Below are positions 25,583-33,886 of a stretch of DNA of 37,856 nt, piece after piece. Where the stretch lies: assembly GCF_002159085.1 (NCBI RefSeq), contig NZ_LZRU01000002.1, forward strand, positions 1 to 37,856, in the 5' to 3' direction. How positions within the stretch are numbered: the first letter of the stretch is position 1; each line of letters opens with the position of its first letter. The notes under the pieces were generated by a model. The model saw only the letters and a program-made list of their open reading frames with translations. It made no database searches and had not been told where the DNA came from. The position numbers and the translations under genes were made by a program. Source of the stretch: Thermobacillus sp. ZCTH02-B1 (GTDB lineage Bacteria > Bacillota > Bacilli > Paenibacillales > Paenibacillaceae).

Positions 25583-26655
25583 GCCGGCACCCCTTCGCCT
25601 TCATCGGGATACAGGTTCATGCGGGCCAGGTCCGGCATGACGCTGACCCGTTGGCCAACCATGCGGATCTGCTGCGTATCCTTCGTGTATTCGTTGACTT
25701 CGATCGTCTTGCCGCCGGTCAGCTCGATCTCGTAGTTGATGAAGTCGCCGAGGAACGTCGCCAGCGTGATCGTGCCGGTCAGCTCCCCTTCCCGCGCCTC
25801 GGTGAGATGGAGGTGCTCCGGACGAAGTCCGACGATCACCCTTCCCCGCCACACGCCGGGCACCGTCACCGTCTTCGCGTTCTCGATGCGAAGGACGGAG
25901 CCGCCGCCGGGGTGCGGCTCCGCGACGCCCGAGAGGAAGTTCGTCGTGCCGATGAATCCCGCGACGAACGGGGTGGCCGGCTTCATGTAGATGTCCTGCG
26001 GCGTGCCGATCTGCTCCACCCGCCCCTGATTCATGACCGCGATCCGGTCGGAGACGGCGAGCGCCTCCTCCTGGTCGTGCGTGACGTAGATCGTCGTGAT
26101 GCCGAGCTCGCGTTGGATTTTCTTGATCGCGTTGCGCATTTCCACGCGGAGCTTCGCGTCCAGGTTCGAGAGCGGCTCGTCCATGAGCAGGATGACGGGC
26201 CGGATGACGAGCGCCCGGGCGAGGGCGACCCGCTGCTGCTGGCCGCCCGAGAGCTGGGACGGATCCCGGTCCCGGAACTGGCTGATTTTCATCAGCTCCA
26301 GCGCCTCGTTCACGCGGGCTTCCAGCTCCTGCTTCGGCACCTTGCGCGCCTTCAGGCCGTACGCCACGTTCTTGAAAATCGACATGTGCGGAAAGATGGC
26401 GTAGTTCTGGAACACCATGCCGATGTTCCGAAGATGCGCGGGCACGTCGTTGATCCGCTTGCCGTCGAACAGGATTTCGCCTTCATCGATCGAGTTGAAA
26501 CCGGCGATCATGCGGAGCAATGTCGTCTTGCCGCAACCGGACGGACCGAGGATGGTGAAGAACTCCCCCTTCCTGATCGACAGTTGGACGCCCTTCACCG
26601 CAGTCGTGTCCCCGTATTTCTTGACGACGTTGTTGATCACCACATGATGGCTCAC
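25579..26655 (-). CDS. ABC importer ATPase (AfuC/FbpC/PotA-like)
   Basis: 358 residues from a GTG at 26655, seven bases after GGGGTG; no in-frame ATG is near. Walker A GPSGCGKTTLLR, Q-loop FQNYAIFPH, signature LSGGQQQRVALARAL, Walker B LLMDEPLSNLDAKLR, H-loop VTHDQEEAL. A C-terminal TOBE domain (about 280-350: VIVGLRPEHLHL, GTITLATFLGDFINYEI) indicates the MOI/CUT-type importer class. Powers the adjacent double permease. Confidence 0.94.
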   Translation of the reverse strand: MSHHVVINNVVKKYGDTTAVKGVQLSIRKGEFFTILGPSGCGKTTLLRMIAGFNSIDEGEILFDGKRINDVPAHLRNIGMVFQNYAIFPHMSIFKNVAYGLKARKVPKQELEARVNEALELMKISQFRDRDPSQLSGGQQQRVALARALVIRPVILLMDEPLSNLDAKLRVEMRNAIKKIQRELGITTIYVTHDQEEALAVSDRIAVMNQGRVEQIGTPQDIYMKPATPFVAGFIGTTNFLSGVAEPHPGGGSVLRIENAKTVTVPGVWRGRVIVGLRPEHLHLTEAREGELTGTITLATFLGDFINYEIELTGGKTIEVNEYTKDTQQIRMVGQRVSVMPDLARMNLYPDEGEGVPA

Positions 26656-26673
26656 AGTCTCACACCCCGTGGA

Positions 26674-27699
26674 TTATTCGCTGGCGACGATGAACGCTTT
26701 CCATTTCTCCATGATCAGATCTTTGTTCGCGATGGCCCAGTCCATGTCGTATTCGATCTTGACGAGTTCGTTCAGCGGCTTCATGCCTTCGACTTCGGGC
26801 AGGTCCGTGCGCACCGGACGGCGGTAGATGCTGCCGATCTGCGACTGCACTTCCTTGCCGAGCACGAAGTCGACGAACTTCTGCGCGTTCTCCTTGTTCT
26901 TCGCGCCCTTGATGATGGCGAGCCCCGTCGTGAGCAGCGTGTTGCCGTCGGACGGATAGACGACCGCGAGATCCGCGCCGGATTCGATGTACTTCAGCGC
27001 GCCCTGCTCATACGTGATGCCGATGCTGTACTCGCCGTCCGCGACGCCCTTGAACGTGCCGGAGGAGCTGCCGATCAGCTTGCCGTCGAGGTTCTCCACG
27101 AAGCGCTTCAGCAGATCGAAGCCTTCCTCGCCCTTGCCCTTCGACAGGATCATGTTGACGATCGCCGTGAAGGCGGAACCGGACTTGACCGGGTCGGCGT
27201 GGGCGATCTTGCCCTTCCACTTCGGATCGGTCAGGTCTTCCCAGCTCTTCGGCGCCTCTTCCGGCTTGACCAGCTTCGGGTTGTAGATGATGACCATCGG
27301 CTCGATGTTGAAGCCGTACCACGTGTTGTTCGGGCTCTTCGCCTCGTCGATCAGGTAGTCGTACTCCGTCGTCTTGTAGGACTCGAAATACTCGTCCACC
27401 ACCGCGTAGCCGTCGACGAACCCGCCCCACAGCACGTCGCCGAGCGGGTTGGCGCTCTCCGCCTTGACCCGGGCGATCAGCTCGCCGGTGCCGCCGCCGA
27501 CCAGGTTGACGGTGATGCCCGTCTTCTCCTGGAATTCCTTGATGATCGGGTCGGACCAGTCGGCCGCGTGGGAGTAGTAAAGCGTCAGCTCCTTCGATTG
27601 CTTGCCGCCGGACGTCTTGCCGCAGGCGGCGATCAGGCTGCCGAACATCAGAACCAACGCGATCAGCACGATGAAATGCCGCGTTCCGCTTTTCTTCAT
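26674..27699 (-). CDS. Extracellular solute-binding lipoprotein (AfuA/FbpA-like)
   Basis: 341 residues from the ATG at 27699; first gene of the six-gene operon. The signal peptide ends in the lipobox LIAAC, with lipidated C26, so it is tethered to the outer face of the membrane. The mature part is a periplasmic-binding-protein type II fold (LTLYYSHAADWSDPIIKEF, VLWGGFVDGY, PKSWEDLTDPKWKGKIA, SIGITYEQGA, VYPSDGNTLLTTGLAIIKG). Ferric-binding members use a Tyr-Tyr pair in the C-terminal half; none is present here, so iron is unlikely. AfuA-type hexose-phosphate binders belong to the same family, and the phosphatase in the operon favours a phosphorylated ligand (inference). Confidence 0.9.
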   Translation of the reverse strand: MKKSGTRHFIVLIALVLMFGSLIAACGKTSGGKQSKELTLYYSHAADWSDPIIKEFQEKTGITVNLVGGGTGELIARVKAESANPLGDVLWGGFVDGYAVVDEYFESYKTTEYDYLIDEAKSPNNTWYGFNIEPMVIIYNPKLVKPEEAPKSWEDLTDPKWKGKIAHADPVKSGSAFTAIVNMILSKGKGEEGFDLLKRFVENLDGKLIGSSSGTFKGVADGEYSIGITYEQGALKYIESGADLAVVYPSDGNTLLTTGLAIIKGAKNKENAQKFVDFVLGKEVQSQIGSIYRRPVRTDLPEVEGMKPLNELVKIEYDMDWAIANKDLIMEKWKAFIVASE

Positions 27700-28014
27700 G
27701 CTCCCTTTCCCCTTCTGGTTGTAGTGGATGCAGTAACATCGTAAAGCGCTTTCAAACCGAATACAACGTCGCAATCCGGCATTTTTGTTGGTTATCCGTC
27801 AGTGTTCGCGCGAGGGGAAATCACATTCTTCCGCGGGAAGCAAAAGGATGGAAGCGCTGTCGCGGAGTGGGGAGGCCGATCGGGCCGGAAGAAGGTTGGG
27901 GAGAGGTTGGCGGAACCGCATGGCAGTGTCGGAAAATTTTCCTTCGTGTCGATCCCCGCGTCGTTTATAATATGGGGATAGTTGAACTTCGGGGAGATGC
28001 CGGGGGGTGGCGCT
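27700..28014. other. 315-bp divergent intergenic region
   Basis: Holds the promoter region of the minus-strand transporter operon, with a cre-like palindrome at 27741-27754. On the plus side TATAAT at 27966-27971 is a perfect -10 before the membrane-protein gene, but the -35 position (TTCGTG) is poor. On the minus strand TTGTAT, 17 bases, TACGAT brackets the cre-like site. No gene is seen inside. Confidence 0.5.
27741..27754 (-). promoter_or_regulatory. cre-like site (CcpA) upstream of the transporter operon
   Basis: Minus strand TGAAAGCGCTTTAC agrees with the Bacillus cre consensus (TGWAANCGNTNWCA) at all but the last two positions and has a palindromic AAAGCGCTTT core. It lies 42-55 bases upstream of the binding-protein start, within the likely promoter, a position expected for carbon catabolite repression. 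Confidence 0.5.
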
Positions 28015-28440
28015 TTGATTCATGTCCGCAACAATGTACGGCTCCTTGTTTTTCATCTGATCTGGCTGGCGCTCATCATGGCCGCGGTTTACGTGCTTCG
28101 GGAATCGGGCGTCAATTCGTTCCATATGATCGGCTGGCTGCCTTTCGTTTTTGCGGCGGGGTCTTTCGTCATCGGCCTGCTGCTGGTCCCGCATCCCGGG
28201 ATCGCGCGCAACGCGCTGTCCACCCTGTCGCTGCTCGTCATCGGCCTGATGCTGTATGCGATCTGCGCCCTGAACGAGCTGGCGCTGGACGCCGTTTACA
28301 TGTACGGCCTGTTTCATTTGCCGTACGGCCTGCTTCCGCTGATCGAATCGTTCAGCGCGGCCAACGTGCTCGTCATCGCCCTGCTGCCCTACGTGGCCGC
28401 CACCCTCGGAATCCTGCTCAAGCGGAGGCTGGTTCGATGA
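28015..28440 (+). CDS. Small four-helix membrane protein of unknown function
   Basis: I start it at the TTG at 28015 (MIHVRNN, 141 aa) because GGGGGGTGG ends four bases before it. An in-frame ATG at 27997 has no properly spaced ribosome site, and a TTG at 27982 is further out. Four hydrophobic segments are clear: VRLLVFHLIWLALIMAAVYVL, IGWLPFVFAAGSFVIGLLLV, LSTLSLLVIGLMLYAICAL and ANVLVIALLPYVAATLGILL, ending in a basic cytoplasmic tail KRRLVR. I do not recognise the family. It overlaps the next gene by four bases (ATGA), so it is probably a partner of that large exported protein. Confidence 0.75.
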   Translation: MIHVRNNVRLLVFHLIWLALIMAAVYVLRESGVNSFHMIGWLPFVFAAGSFVIGLLLVPHPGIARNALSTLSLLVIGLMLYAICALNELALDAVYMYGLFHLPYGLLPLIESFSAANVLVIALLPYVAATLGILLKRRLVR

Positions 28441-31400
28441 AATCGCCGTTCAGACCGCTCACGGCAAGGCTCCTTGCCGCCGTCCTCCTCCTGTGCCTGC
28501 TCACCCAGTGCGCCGGCGGATTGGGTGACATCAGGCCCTATCTCCCCGCCGATCTGCTCCGGGATGCCGCGGCCGCGCAGCCTTCGGACGGCGAGGCAAT
28601 CCGTGTCGACGTGCTGCTCCTCCACGGCTCCGAAGGCGTGCGCACCGGCAGCATTCTCCAGCATCTGCGGCAGGCGCCGGTCGCGGGCGCGCGTCTCACG
28701 GTTCAGCCGCTGGAGGAAGCCGCGATCGACGAACGCTATGATCTGGTTTATCTGGATCGGGGCCTGACAGACGAGCCCGCCTGGCCCGGAGTCCGGGACC
28801 GGCTTGTCGACTGGGTTCGGAAGGGCGGCATCCTGTTCCTGTCGCATGAATACGCGTCCGCCTTCCCCGCGTCGTTCACCGGCATCGCCTCGCTGGAACC
28901 GATCGAGGATACGGAGCTCAACTTCACCTATCCCGAGGTTCGGCCCAACCTGCGGGGCATCCAGCAGGCGTGGCGGGATTTCGCCGACGTGTACGGCCGC
29001 TACAAGGGACTGAATCCGAAGTTCCATATCCATTTCCAAGAAGGCGCCGTCACAGGCGAAGCGGTGCCCCTGGTCCGGAAGGGAGATCTCGCGCTGCTGA
29101 CGGCCAACCGGGCGGGGGAAGGCACCGTCATCTGGGCCAACAACTTCCTTCCGAACGAGCAGTTCATCACGCGGTTCGACCTGCAGGCCGAAGATGACCA
29201 GAAATACTTCCACTTCGGCTACGCCGCCGCCAATTACCTGTTCCGGACGGAACTCGTCAAGTTCGCCGCGAAGGAACGGCACGGCTTCTCCGTGCAGAAG
29301 GCCTACGGGCCGTACGGCAGGCCGGGCCTGGCCTGGCAGGCGCATTACGAGTCGCTCTATTCGTTCGTGCTCCGGGACATGATCAAGTTCACCGAGCTGC
29401 TGGAGAAGCACGGCCAGGTTCCGAGCTTCTCCCTCGTCCGCGGAAGCTACAACGGCGGCGTCTGGATGGAAGCGCTGCGCTATCTGGAAAACGTCGGCAC
29501 CGACGGCGAGCCGCAGTTTGTCAACATGGAGGACGACTCCTTCTTTTCCGCCGGCAGGGCGCTCACGACCGCGAGCGGGAACCTGCGGTTCGGCCAGGTA
29601 CCCGGCTACCACTCGTTCCTGTCGGACCTCGACGTCGGCTGGCGGGCCTATCCGACGGCCGTCGACTGGAACGGCGACGGCGCGACGGACCTGATCGTCG
29701 GCACGCATGACGGACGCGTCCATGTCTTGGAGCATGACGGGGATGCGGCGAACCTCGTCTTCCGGAAGCCCGTCGAACTGGACGGCGTACGGGCGGAGCG
29801 CGATGCCGCGCCCTTCGCCGTCGACTGGAACGGCGACGGCTTCCTGGACCTGGTGCTGGGCACCGGCAAGGGCGAGGTGGTCCTCTACCTGGGCGATGAC
29901 AAGCGGAAGCTGAGGCGCGCGGGACACTTCACCGCGGGCGGTGCGGCGCTCTCCGTCGGAGGCGCGGCCGCGCCCGCCGTCGCCGATTGGGACGGCGACG
30001 GGATTCTCGACCTCATCGTCGGGGATGCCGAAGGCCGTCTCCATCTGTTCCGGGGAACGGCGCCCGGTTCGACCGAGCTTCAGGCGGCGGAGCCGATCCT
30101 GGCGGACGGCGAGCCGGTCCGTCTCGGATCCTATGCCGCTCCGTTCGCGGCGGATTGGAACGGTGACGGGCGTCTCGACCTGCTGGCGGGAGGCGGCAAC
30201 GGGGAGATCGTGTGGCTTGAACGCCTCGGGGACGGCACGCTGACGAACCGCGGACCGCTTGCCGGCCGGGAATTCAATTTCTTCGGCACGAATACGATCA
30301 GGCCCGGACGCAACGCGGTGCCCGTCGTCATCGACTGGAACGGGGACGGAAAGAAGGATCTGATCACGGGGCATCTGGAGTACGGCAACCCTTACGCGAT
30401 CGACAACCCGCTGTTCCCGTACCGGAAGGATCTCCTCGAGAACGTCCGGTATGTGCAAAGCAAGCATCTTCCGATCATTCCGCACATGTATCTGCATGAA
30501 TACATGTCGGACGAGCGCGAGAAACGGGAGATGGAACTGCACAAGGCGGCTTTCCGCGCGCTCGGACTCGAGTGGGAAGACGACATGGGCGTCAACCACC
30601 ACACCTGGCGGATCAACAAGGACGCATTGCAGACGTTCCGCAACCAGCGGGCGTCGGGCATCTGGTGGAACTTCGGCTTCAATCCGCCGAACGTCAGCTC
30701 GGCGCCGCGGGACGGGGCGGAATTCCTGCTGGTCATTCCGTTCCTGCTGCCCGACGAAAACGGCGATCCGCCGGCGGATCCGTTCCTGCTGTTCGCTCCG
30801 TCACCCCACCCGTTGACCTACGGCAAGGCTTGGGACGTCATGGCGAAGTACGACATTCCGCTTACCCATTTCGAGCATATCGAGCACAGCATGAAGCCGG
30901 GCACGGATTTGTACGACAAGGTGCTCAAGACGATCGCCGCCATGAACCGGATCCGGAAGGAACACAAATACACCTTCATGACCGAACAGCAGATTGCCCG
31001 GTCGCTGCTGAACACGTTCTACGCCGATGTGGAGGTGCGGCTGAGCGGCGACCAGATCTTCCTGACACCCGATTATGCGGAGGTGCCGGCCCAGGTGAAG
31101 GAATACGCCGGCACCCTCGGGGTGAAGCTGGAGCTCGGCGAAGCATACGCGGACCGCGCCGTCGATACATCCGGCATGTTCTACCACGAGGCGAACGGCG
31201 GGCACTACATCGGCGTTCCCGGTCCGACGACGGTCCGCCTCGTCCGGACTTCGTCCATGACGGAACGCATCCGCATCGTCCGCAGCAACGGTCCGGTCGC
31301 GTTCACCGTAACGGATGGCGGTCTCACGCTGCGGCTGGATGCGCCGGGCATGCAGGAAGTCGAGATTTACTCCCCCGTGCCGCTGAAGGTGTCCGGTTCG

Positions 31401-31484
31401 AAGCTGCGCGTCGAGCGCCATGGCAATCATTATTCCGTCATCCATTACGGGGAACGGGCGGAGATCAGGCTGAAAATCCGATAA
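28437..31484 (+). CDS. Large exported FG-GAP/VCBS-repeat protein with deacetylase-like barrel
   Basis: 1015 residues from the ATG at 28437, coupled to the membrane-protein gene. Residues 1-25 are a signal peptide or anchor ending LLTQCAGG; the Cys context is lipobox-like, but Q at -1 is atypical. Residues about 55-280 resemble a glutamine-amidotransferase-like (ThuA-like) fold: VDVLLLHGSEG, YDLVYLDRG, WVRKGGILFLSHEY. From about 298 a segment (SFVLRDMIKFTELLEKHGQVPSF) looks like the start of a polysaccharide-deacetylase/NodB barrel. It is interrupted at about 400-650 by five FG-GAP/VCBS repeats (DWNGDGxxDLxxG near 409, 460, 515, 570, 632), and barrel-like sequence resumes (HLPIIPHMYLHEYM, FGFNPPNV, MTEQQIARSLL). 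A beta-sandwich tail follows (about 870-1015). No family assignment is certain. Role probably in exopolysaccharide or wall polymer handling (inference). Confidence 0.72.
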   Translation: MKSPFRPLTARLLAAVLLLCLLTQCAGGLGDIRPYLPADLLRDAAAAQPSDGEAIRVDVLLLHGSEGVRTGSILQHLRQAPVAGARLTVQPLEEAAIDERYDLVYLDRGLTDEPAWPGVRDRLVDWVRKGGILFLSHEYASAFPASFTGIASLEPIEDTELNFTYPEVRPNLRGIQQAWRDFADVYGRYKGLNPKFHIHFQEGAVTGEAVPLVRKGDLALLTANRAGEGTVIWANNFLPNEQFITRFDLQAEDDQKYFHFGYAAANYLFRTELVKFAAKERHGFSVQKAYGPYGRPGLAWQAHYESLYSFVLRDMIKFTELLEKHGQVPSFSLVRGSYNGGVWMEALRYLENVGTDGEPQFVNMEDDSFFSAGRALTTASGNLRFGQVPGYHSFLSDLDVGWRAYPTAVDWNGDGATDLIVGTHDGRVHVLEHDGDAANLVFRKPVELDGVRAERDAAPFAVDWNGDGFLDLVLGTGKGEVVLYLGDDKRKLRRAGHFTAGGAALSVGGAAAPAVADWDGDGILDLIVGDAEGRLHLFRGTAPGSTELQAAEPILADGEPVRLGSYAAPFAADWNGDGRLDLLAGGGNGEIVWLERLGDGTLTNRGPLAGREFNFFGTNTIRPGRNAVPVVIDWNGDGKKDLITGHLEYGNPYAIDNPLFPYRKDLLENVRYVQSKHLPIIPHMYLHEYMSDEREKREMELHKAAFRALGLEWEDDMGVNHHTWRINKDALQTFRNQRASGIWWNFGFNPPNVSSAPRDGAEFLLVIPFLLPDENGDPPADPFLLFAPSPHPLTYGKAWDVMAKYDIPLTHFEHIEHSMKPGTDLYDKVLKTIAAMNRIRKEHKYTFMTEQQIARSLLNTFYADVEVRLSGDQIFLTPDYAEVPAQVKEYAGTLGVKLELGEAYADRAVDTSGMFYHEANGGHYIGVPGPTTVRLVRTSSMTERIRIVRSNGPVAFTVTDGGLTLRLDAPGMQEVEIYSPVPLKVSGSKLRVERHGNHYSVIHYGERAEIRLKIR

Positions 31485-31491
31485 GCGCAAG

Positions 31492-31518
31492 AAAGCGGGG
31501 ACCGGCGTCCCCGCTTTT
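31492..31518. terminator. Bidirectional rho-independent terminator
   Basis: Eleven-base arms AAAGCGGGGAC (31492-31502) and GTCCCCGCTTT (31507-31517) around CGGC, with a T-run on the plus strand and As before the stem for the minus strand. It lies between the convergent FG-GAP gene and M50-like gene. Confidence 0.85.
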
Positions 31519-31530
31519 CCCGTATTCTTC

Positions 31531-32256
31531 TTACCGGTTCCGGAACGGGTACGTCATGCGTTCCGCCTGCCGGATCTGCTCGCTGCGCCTGCGCCGGATC
31601 GAGCGGAACAGGACGGTGACGGCATTTTTCGCGCACCAAAGGGAGAAAAGGGCGAAAAACGCGCCCCACGCCGCCGCGGGAAGGGGCGTTGCCCGGCTCA
31701 GGTTCGCCGCGTCTCCGGCCGACGCCGGTTCCACGATCGAGAGTGCGAGGATCATGAAGGAGCTCAGGACCGATTCCACGAGGCAGATGAACGAGACGAG
31801 CGAAGCGTAAAAGATGCGCAGCCATCCCGGAGCCAGCACGCCGATCAGCAGCGTGGCGCCGGCGAATCCCGCGCACCACAGCATGCCGTACGGGTTCCGG
31901 ACGAACAGGAGCAGCGCGAGGGCGGCGACGGCGGCGACGATCATGAGCCCCGTCCTTTCGCGCTTGTCCGCCTGCAGGCGGAACAGCAGCCACGCGAACA
32001 GGGCGGCGCCGGTGTAACCGGCGAGGGCGACCGGAATCGTGCGCCAGCCTGCCTCGATCATCGAATGCGTGACGCCGCTCTGGTCGGCGTACAGGTGAAT
32101 GTACAGGACGCTTCCCGAGAGGAGCAACGTCACGACCGCATGGGCCATTTCGTGCACCAGCGTGTAGACGTTGCGGAAGAATTCCGAGAACGGGAGCAGT
32201 CGGGTGAGCAGCGCCGTGATCAGGACGAACAGCGCCATTTTGGCCCAGGACGACAT
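31531..32256 (-). CDS. M50-like membrane zinc metalloprotease
   Basis: 241 residues. The HExxH zinc motif is present in a membrane setting: VHEMAHAVVTLLLSG (H35-E36). Six or so hydrophobic segments follow, including LAGYTGAALFAWLLF and MLWCAGFAGATLLIGVLAPGW, and the basic C-terminus (FRSIRRRRSEQIRQ) is cytoplasmic. This matches the M50B-like family, relatives of site-2 proteases that cleave proteins within the membrane. A third ligand corresponding to the LDG motif of S2P is not obvious; NPYG near residue 120 is a possible equivalent, which leaves activity uncertain. Start ATG at 32256 follows GGGGAA. Single gene, convergent with the FG-GAP gene. Confidence 0.8.
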   Translation of the reverse strand: MSSWAKMALFVLITALLTRLLPFSEFFRNVYTLVHEMAHAVVTLLLSGSVLYIHLYADQSGVTHSMIEAGWRTIPVALAGYTGAALFAWLLFRLQADKRERTGLMIVAAVAALALLLFVRNPYGMLWCAGFAGATLLIGVLAPGWLRIFYASLVSFICLVESVLSSFMILALSIVEPASAGDAANLSRATPLPAAAWGAFFALFSLWCAKNAVTVLFRSIRRRRSEQIRQAERMTYPFRNR

Positions 32257-32465
32257 GCGCGTTCCCCATTTCGTTCGGAAGATTTTTCCTTATGATACTG
32301 GGCGTCGGATGGCGCGTCAACGGATGCCGGAAATCAACGGATTGGAATGACGACGGTGAATGTTCCCCCACTTCGATTGACCGCACCACCATTGCGGCGA
32401 ACCCCGAACGATCCGAACGGATATACGAGCCGTGGAACGGAGACATGCAAGACCGATCGCATCGC

Positions 32466-33650
32466 TCAGTTGACTCCGTCGTTCCAGTCGATGCGGTAAT
32501 CGTACAGCCAGGCCTGGGAGTCGCGGCCCGCCCGCTTCAGGAAGAACGGCAGCATCAGATCGCGGAAGAAGACCTGCACCGGGTTCACCGCGTGTTTGCG
32601 CCGGCCGATGCTGCGCGAATACCGCACGACCTTCTCCACCCGCTCGCGACGAAGCTGCTCGAACCGCCGGAACGCCTGATCCGGGGTCGCGCTGTCCCGG
32701 ACGCACTTCGCGAGCGCCAGCGCGTCTTCGAGCGCGAGCGACGCGCCCTGACCGGCGTTGGGCGAGGTCGCGTGGATCGCGTCGCCGATGAGCGCGACCG
32801 GACCCTTGTGCCACCGGGAGACGGACATCAGATCGTAGATCGGGTAGACGCCGATCCCGCTTTCCGACTTGCGGATGATCTCCGGTACGGGGTGGAGATC
32901 ATGGCGGTACAACGCCTCGATCACCCGGCGCCACTCCGCCTGCGGAACGGCCTGCAGCTCACGGCGCGTCGGCCTGCCCGGATAGTCGAGGTTGCCGAAC
33001 CAGTAGATTTCGCCATCCCGCTTGACCAGATAGCCGAAAAACGCCTTCTTTCCGAACACCATGTGCTGGGCCGGCTCTGGCGGAAGATCGACGCCGCGCG
33101 CGATCCCGCCGAAGCTGATCAGCCCCGTGTATGCCGGCTCGGCGGCGTCGGGCGCGATCAGCCGGCGCGTGATCGAGTGGATGCCGTCGCAGCCGACGAG
33201 CAGATCGCCTTCGGCGCACGAACCGTCTTCGAATTCGGCGGTCACCCGGTCAGGGTCGATTCGGAGATCCCGGAGCTTTCTGCCGAAGGTGACCGGGATG
33301 CCTTCGCTTTCGGCCGCCTCGCGCAGCACCCGGTGCAGGAAGCCGCGCTTGACCGTGTACCCCTGCGGCTCGCCGGACGGATCTTCGATGCGCCCCAGAA
33401 ATTTTCCATTGCCGCTGCGGAAGGTCATCGCGCGCAGTTCGATGCCTTCCCCGCGGATGCGGCCGTCCACGCCCAGCTCGCGCAGGACGCGCATGCCGTT
33501 GCGCGCCACGTTCAGGAACAGGCCGGCATAGTCGTCATGGTCCGGCTGCGCCTCGAAAATGTGCGGCTCGTAGCCGGCCCGCTTCAGAAAGATCGCGGCC
33601 GCGGGACCGGCGATGCCGCAGCCGATGATGATCGCCTTCCTGCTTGCCAT
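32466..33650 (-). CDS. FAD-dependent monooxygenase (PHBH/TetX-like fold)
   Basis: 394-residue class A flavoprotein hydroxylase that uses NAD(P)H and O2 to hydroxylate aromatic or polyketide substrates. FAD motifs are in order: IIGCGIAGPAAAIFLKRAG with acidic E after the second strand (HIFEAQ), the DG motif LLVGCDGIHS, and the second FAD motif GDAIHATSPNAGQGAS. Length is normal for the family. It is divergent from a MarR regulator with two palindromic operators between them, so it is probably induced by an aromatic compound or drug. Substrate cannot be read; TetX-like detoxification and aromatic catabolism are both possible. Confidence 0.92.
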   Translation of the reverse strand: MASRKAIIIGCGIAGPAAAIFLKRAGYEPHIFEAQPDHDDYAGLFLNVARNGMRVLRELGVDGRIRGEGIELRAMTFRSGNGKFLGRIEDPSGEPQGYTVKRGFLHRVLREAAESEGIPVTFGRKLRDLRIDPDRVTAEFEDGSCAEGDLLVGCDGIHSITRRLIAPDAAEPAYTGLISFGGIARGVDLPPEPAQHMVFGKKAFFGYLVKRDGEIYWFGNLDYPGRPTRRELQAVPQAEWRRVIEALYRHDLHPVPEIIRKSESGIGVYPIYDLMSVSRWHKGPVALIGDAIHATSPNAGQGASLALEDALALAKCVRDSATPDQAFRRFEQLRRERVEKVVRYSRSIGRRKHAVNPVQVFFRDLMLPFFLKRAGRDSQAWLYDYRIDWNDGVN

Positions 33651-33692
33651 GGAATCAGGCTCCTTTCCAAATCTATCGTGATTGCCTCGATT

Positions 33693-33709
33693 ATCTTAAT
33701 CATTAAGAT
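33693..33709. promoter_or_regulatory. Palindromic operator 1 (monooxygenase side)
   Basis: ATCTTAAT-C-ATTAAGAT is a perfect 8+1+8 palindrome, 43-59 bases upstream of the monooxygenase start. It shares its sequence with operator 2 and is the likely MarR target controlling the monooxygenase. Confidence 0.75.
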
Positions 33710-33754
33710 TTTCGTCCGCAGATGACCGGATTTGCATCGGCAGGTGCTCCGCGG

Positions 33755-33774
33755 TATCTTAATCATTTAAGATA
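33755..33774. promoter_or_regulatory. Palindromic operator 2 (MarR side) overlapping a putative -10
   Basis: Arms TATCTTAA and TTAAGATA around TCAT. A plus-strand promoter TTGCAT (33732-33737), 17 bases, TATCTT (33755-33760) would place the -10 inside this site, consistent with autorepression. Confidence 0.7.
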
Positions 33775-33886
33775 TCCGGTTTCATCTTGCGCCGGAGCGG
33801 TGATGGATCGATACCGGCCATGGTCTGAATTTGAACCTGGACCTTGGTCGGAGTTGAACCTTCCAGGATCGGAGGATGGATGGTCC

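Noticed and set aside
23124..25604. A single 826-residue protein ending in the phosphatase
   Set aside because: The first two thirds are an out-of-frame reading of the permease gene. The phosphatase starts at 23927, coupled to the permease stop.
26674..27699. Ferric-iron binding protein
   Set aside because: The family name would suggest iron, but the C-terminal Tyr-Tyr pair is absent and an IMPase-like phosphatase shares the operon.
27867..28436. N-terminal extension of the FG-GAP protein
   Set aside because: The upstream frame is a shadow of the membrane-protein gene; the ATG at 28437 with a signal sequence and ATGA overlap is the real start.
29660..30360. CRISPR-like or DNA-level repeat array
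   Set aside because: The regularity comes from five coding FG-GAP/VCBS repeats (DWNGDG) with variable spacing of about 150-190 bases, not from identical DNA repeats.
28389..30602. Minus-strand 737-codon open frame
   Set aside because: Antisense shadow of the FG-GAP protein; its regularities mirror the DWNGDG repeats.
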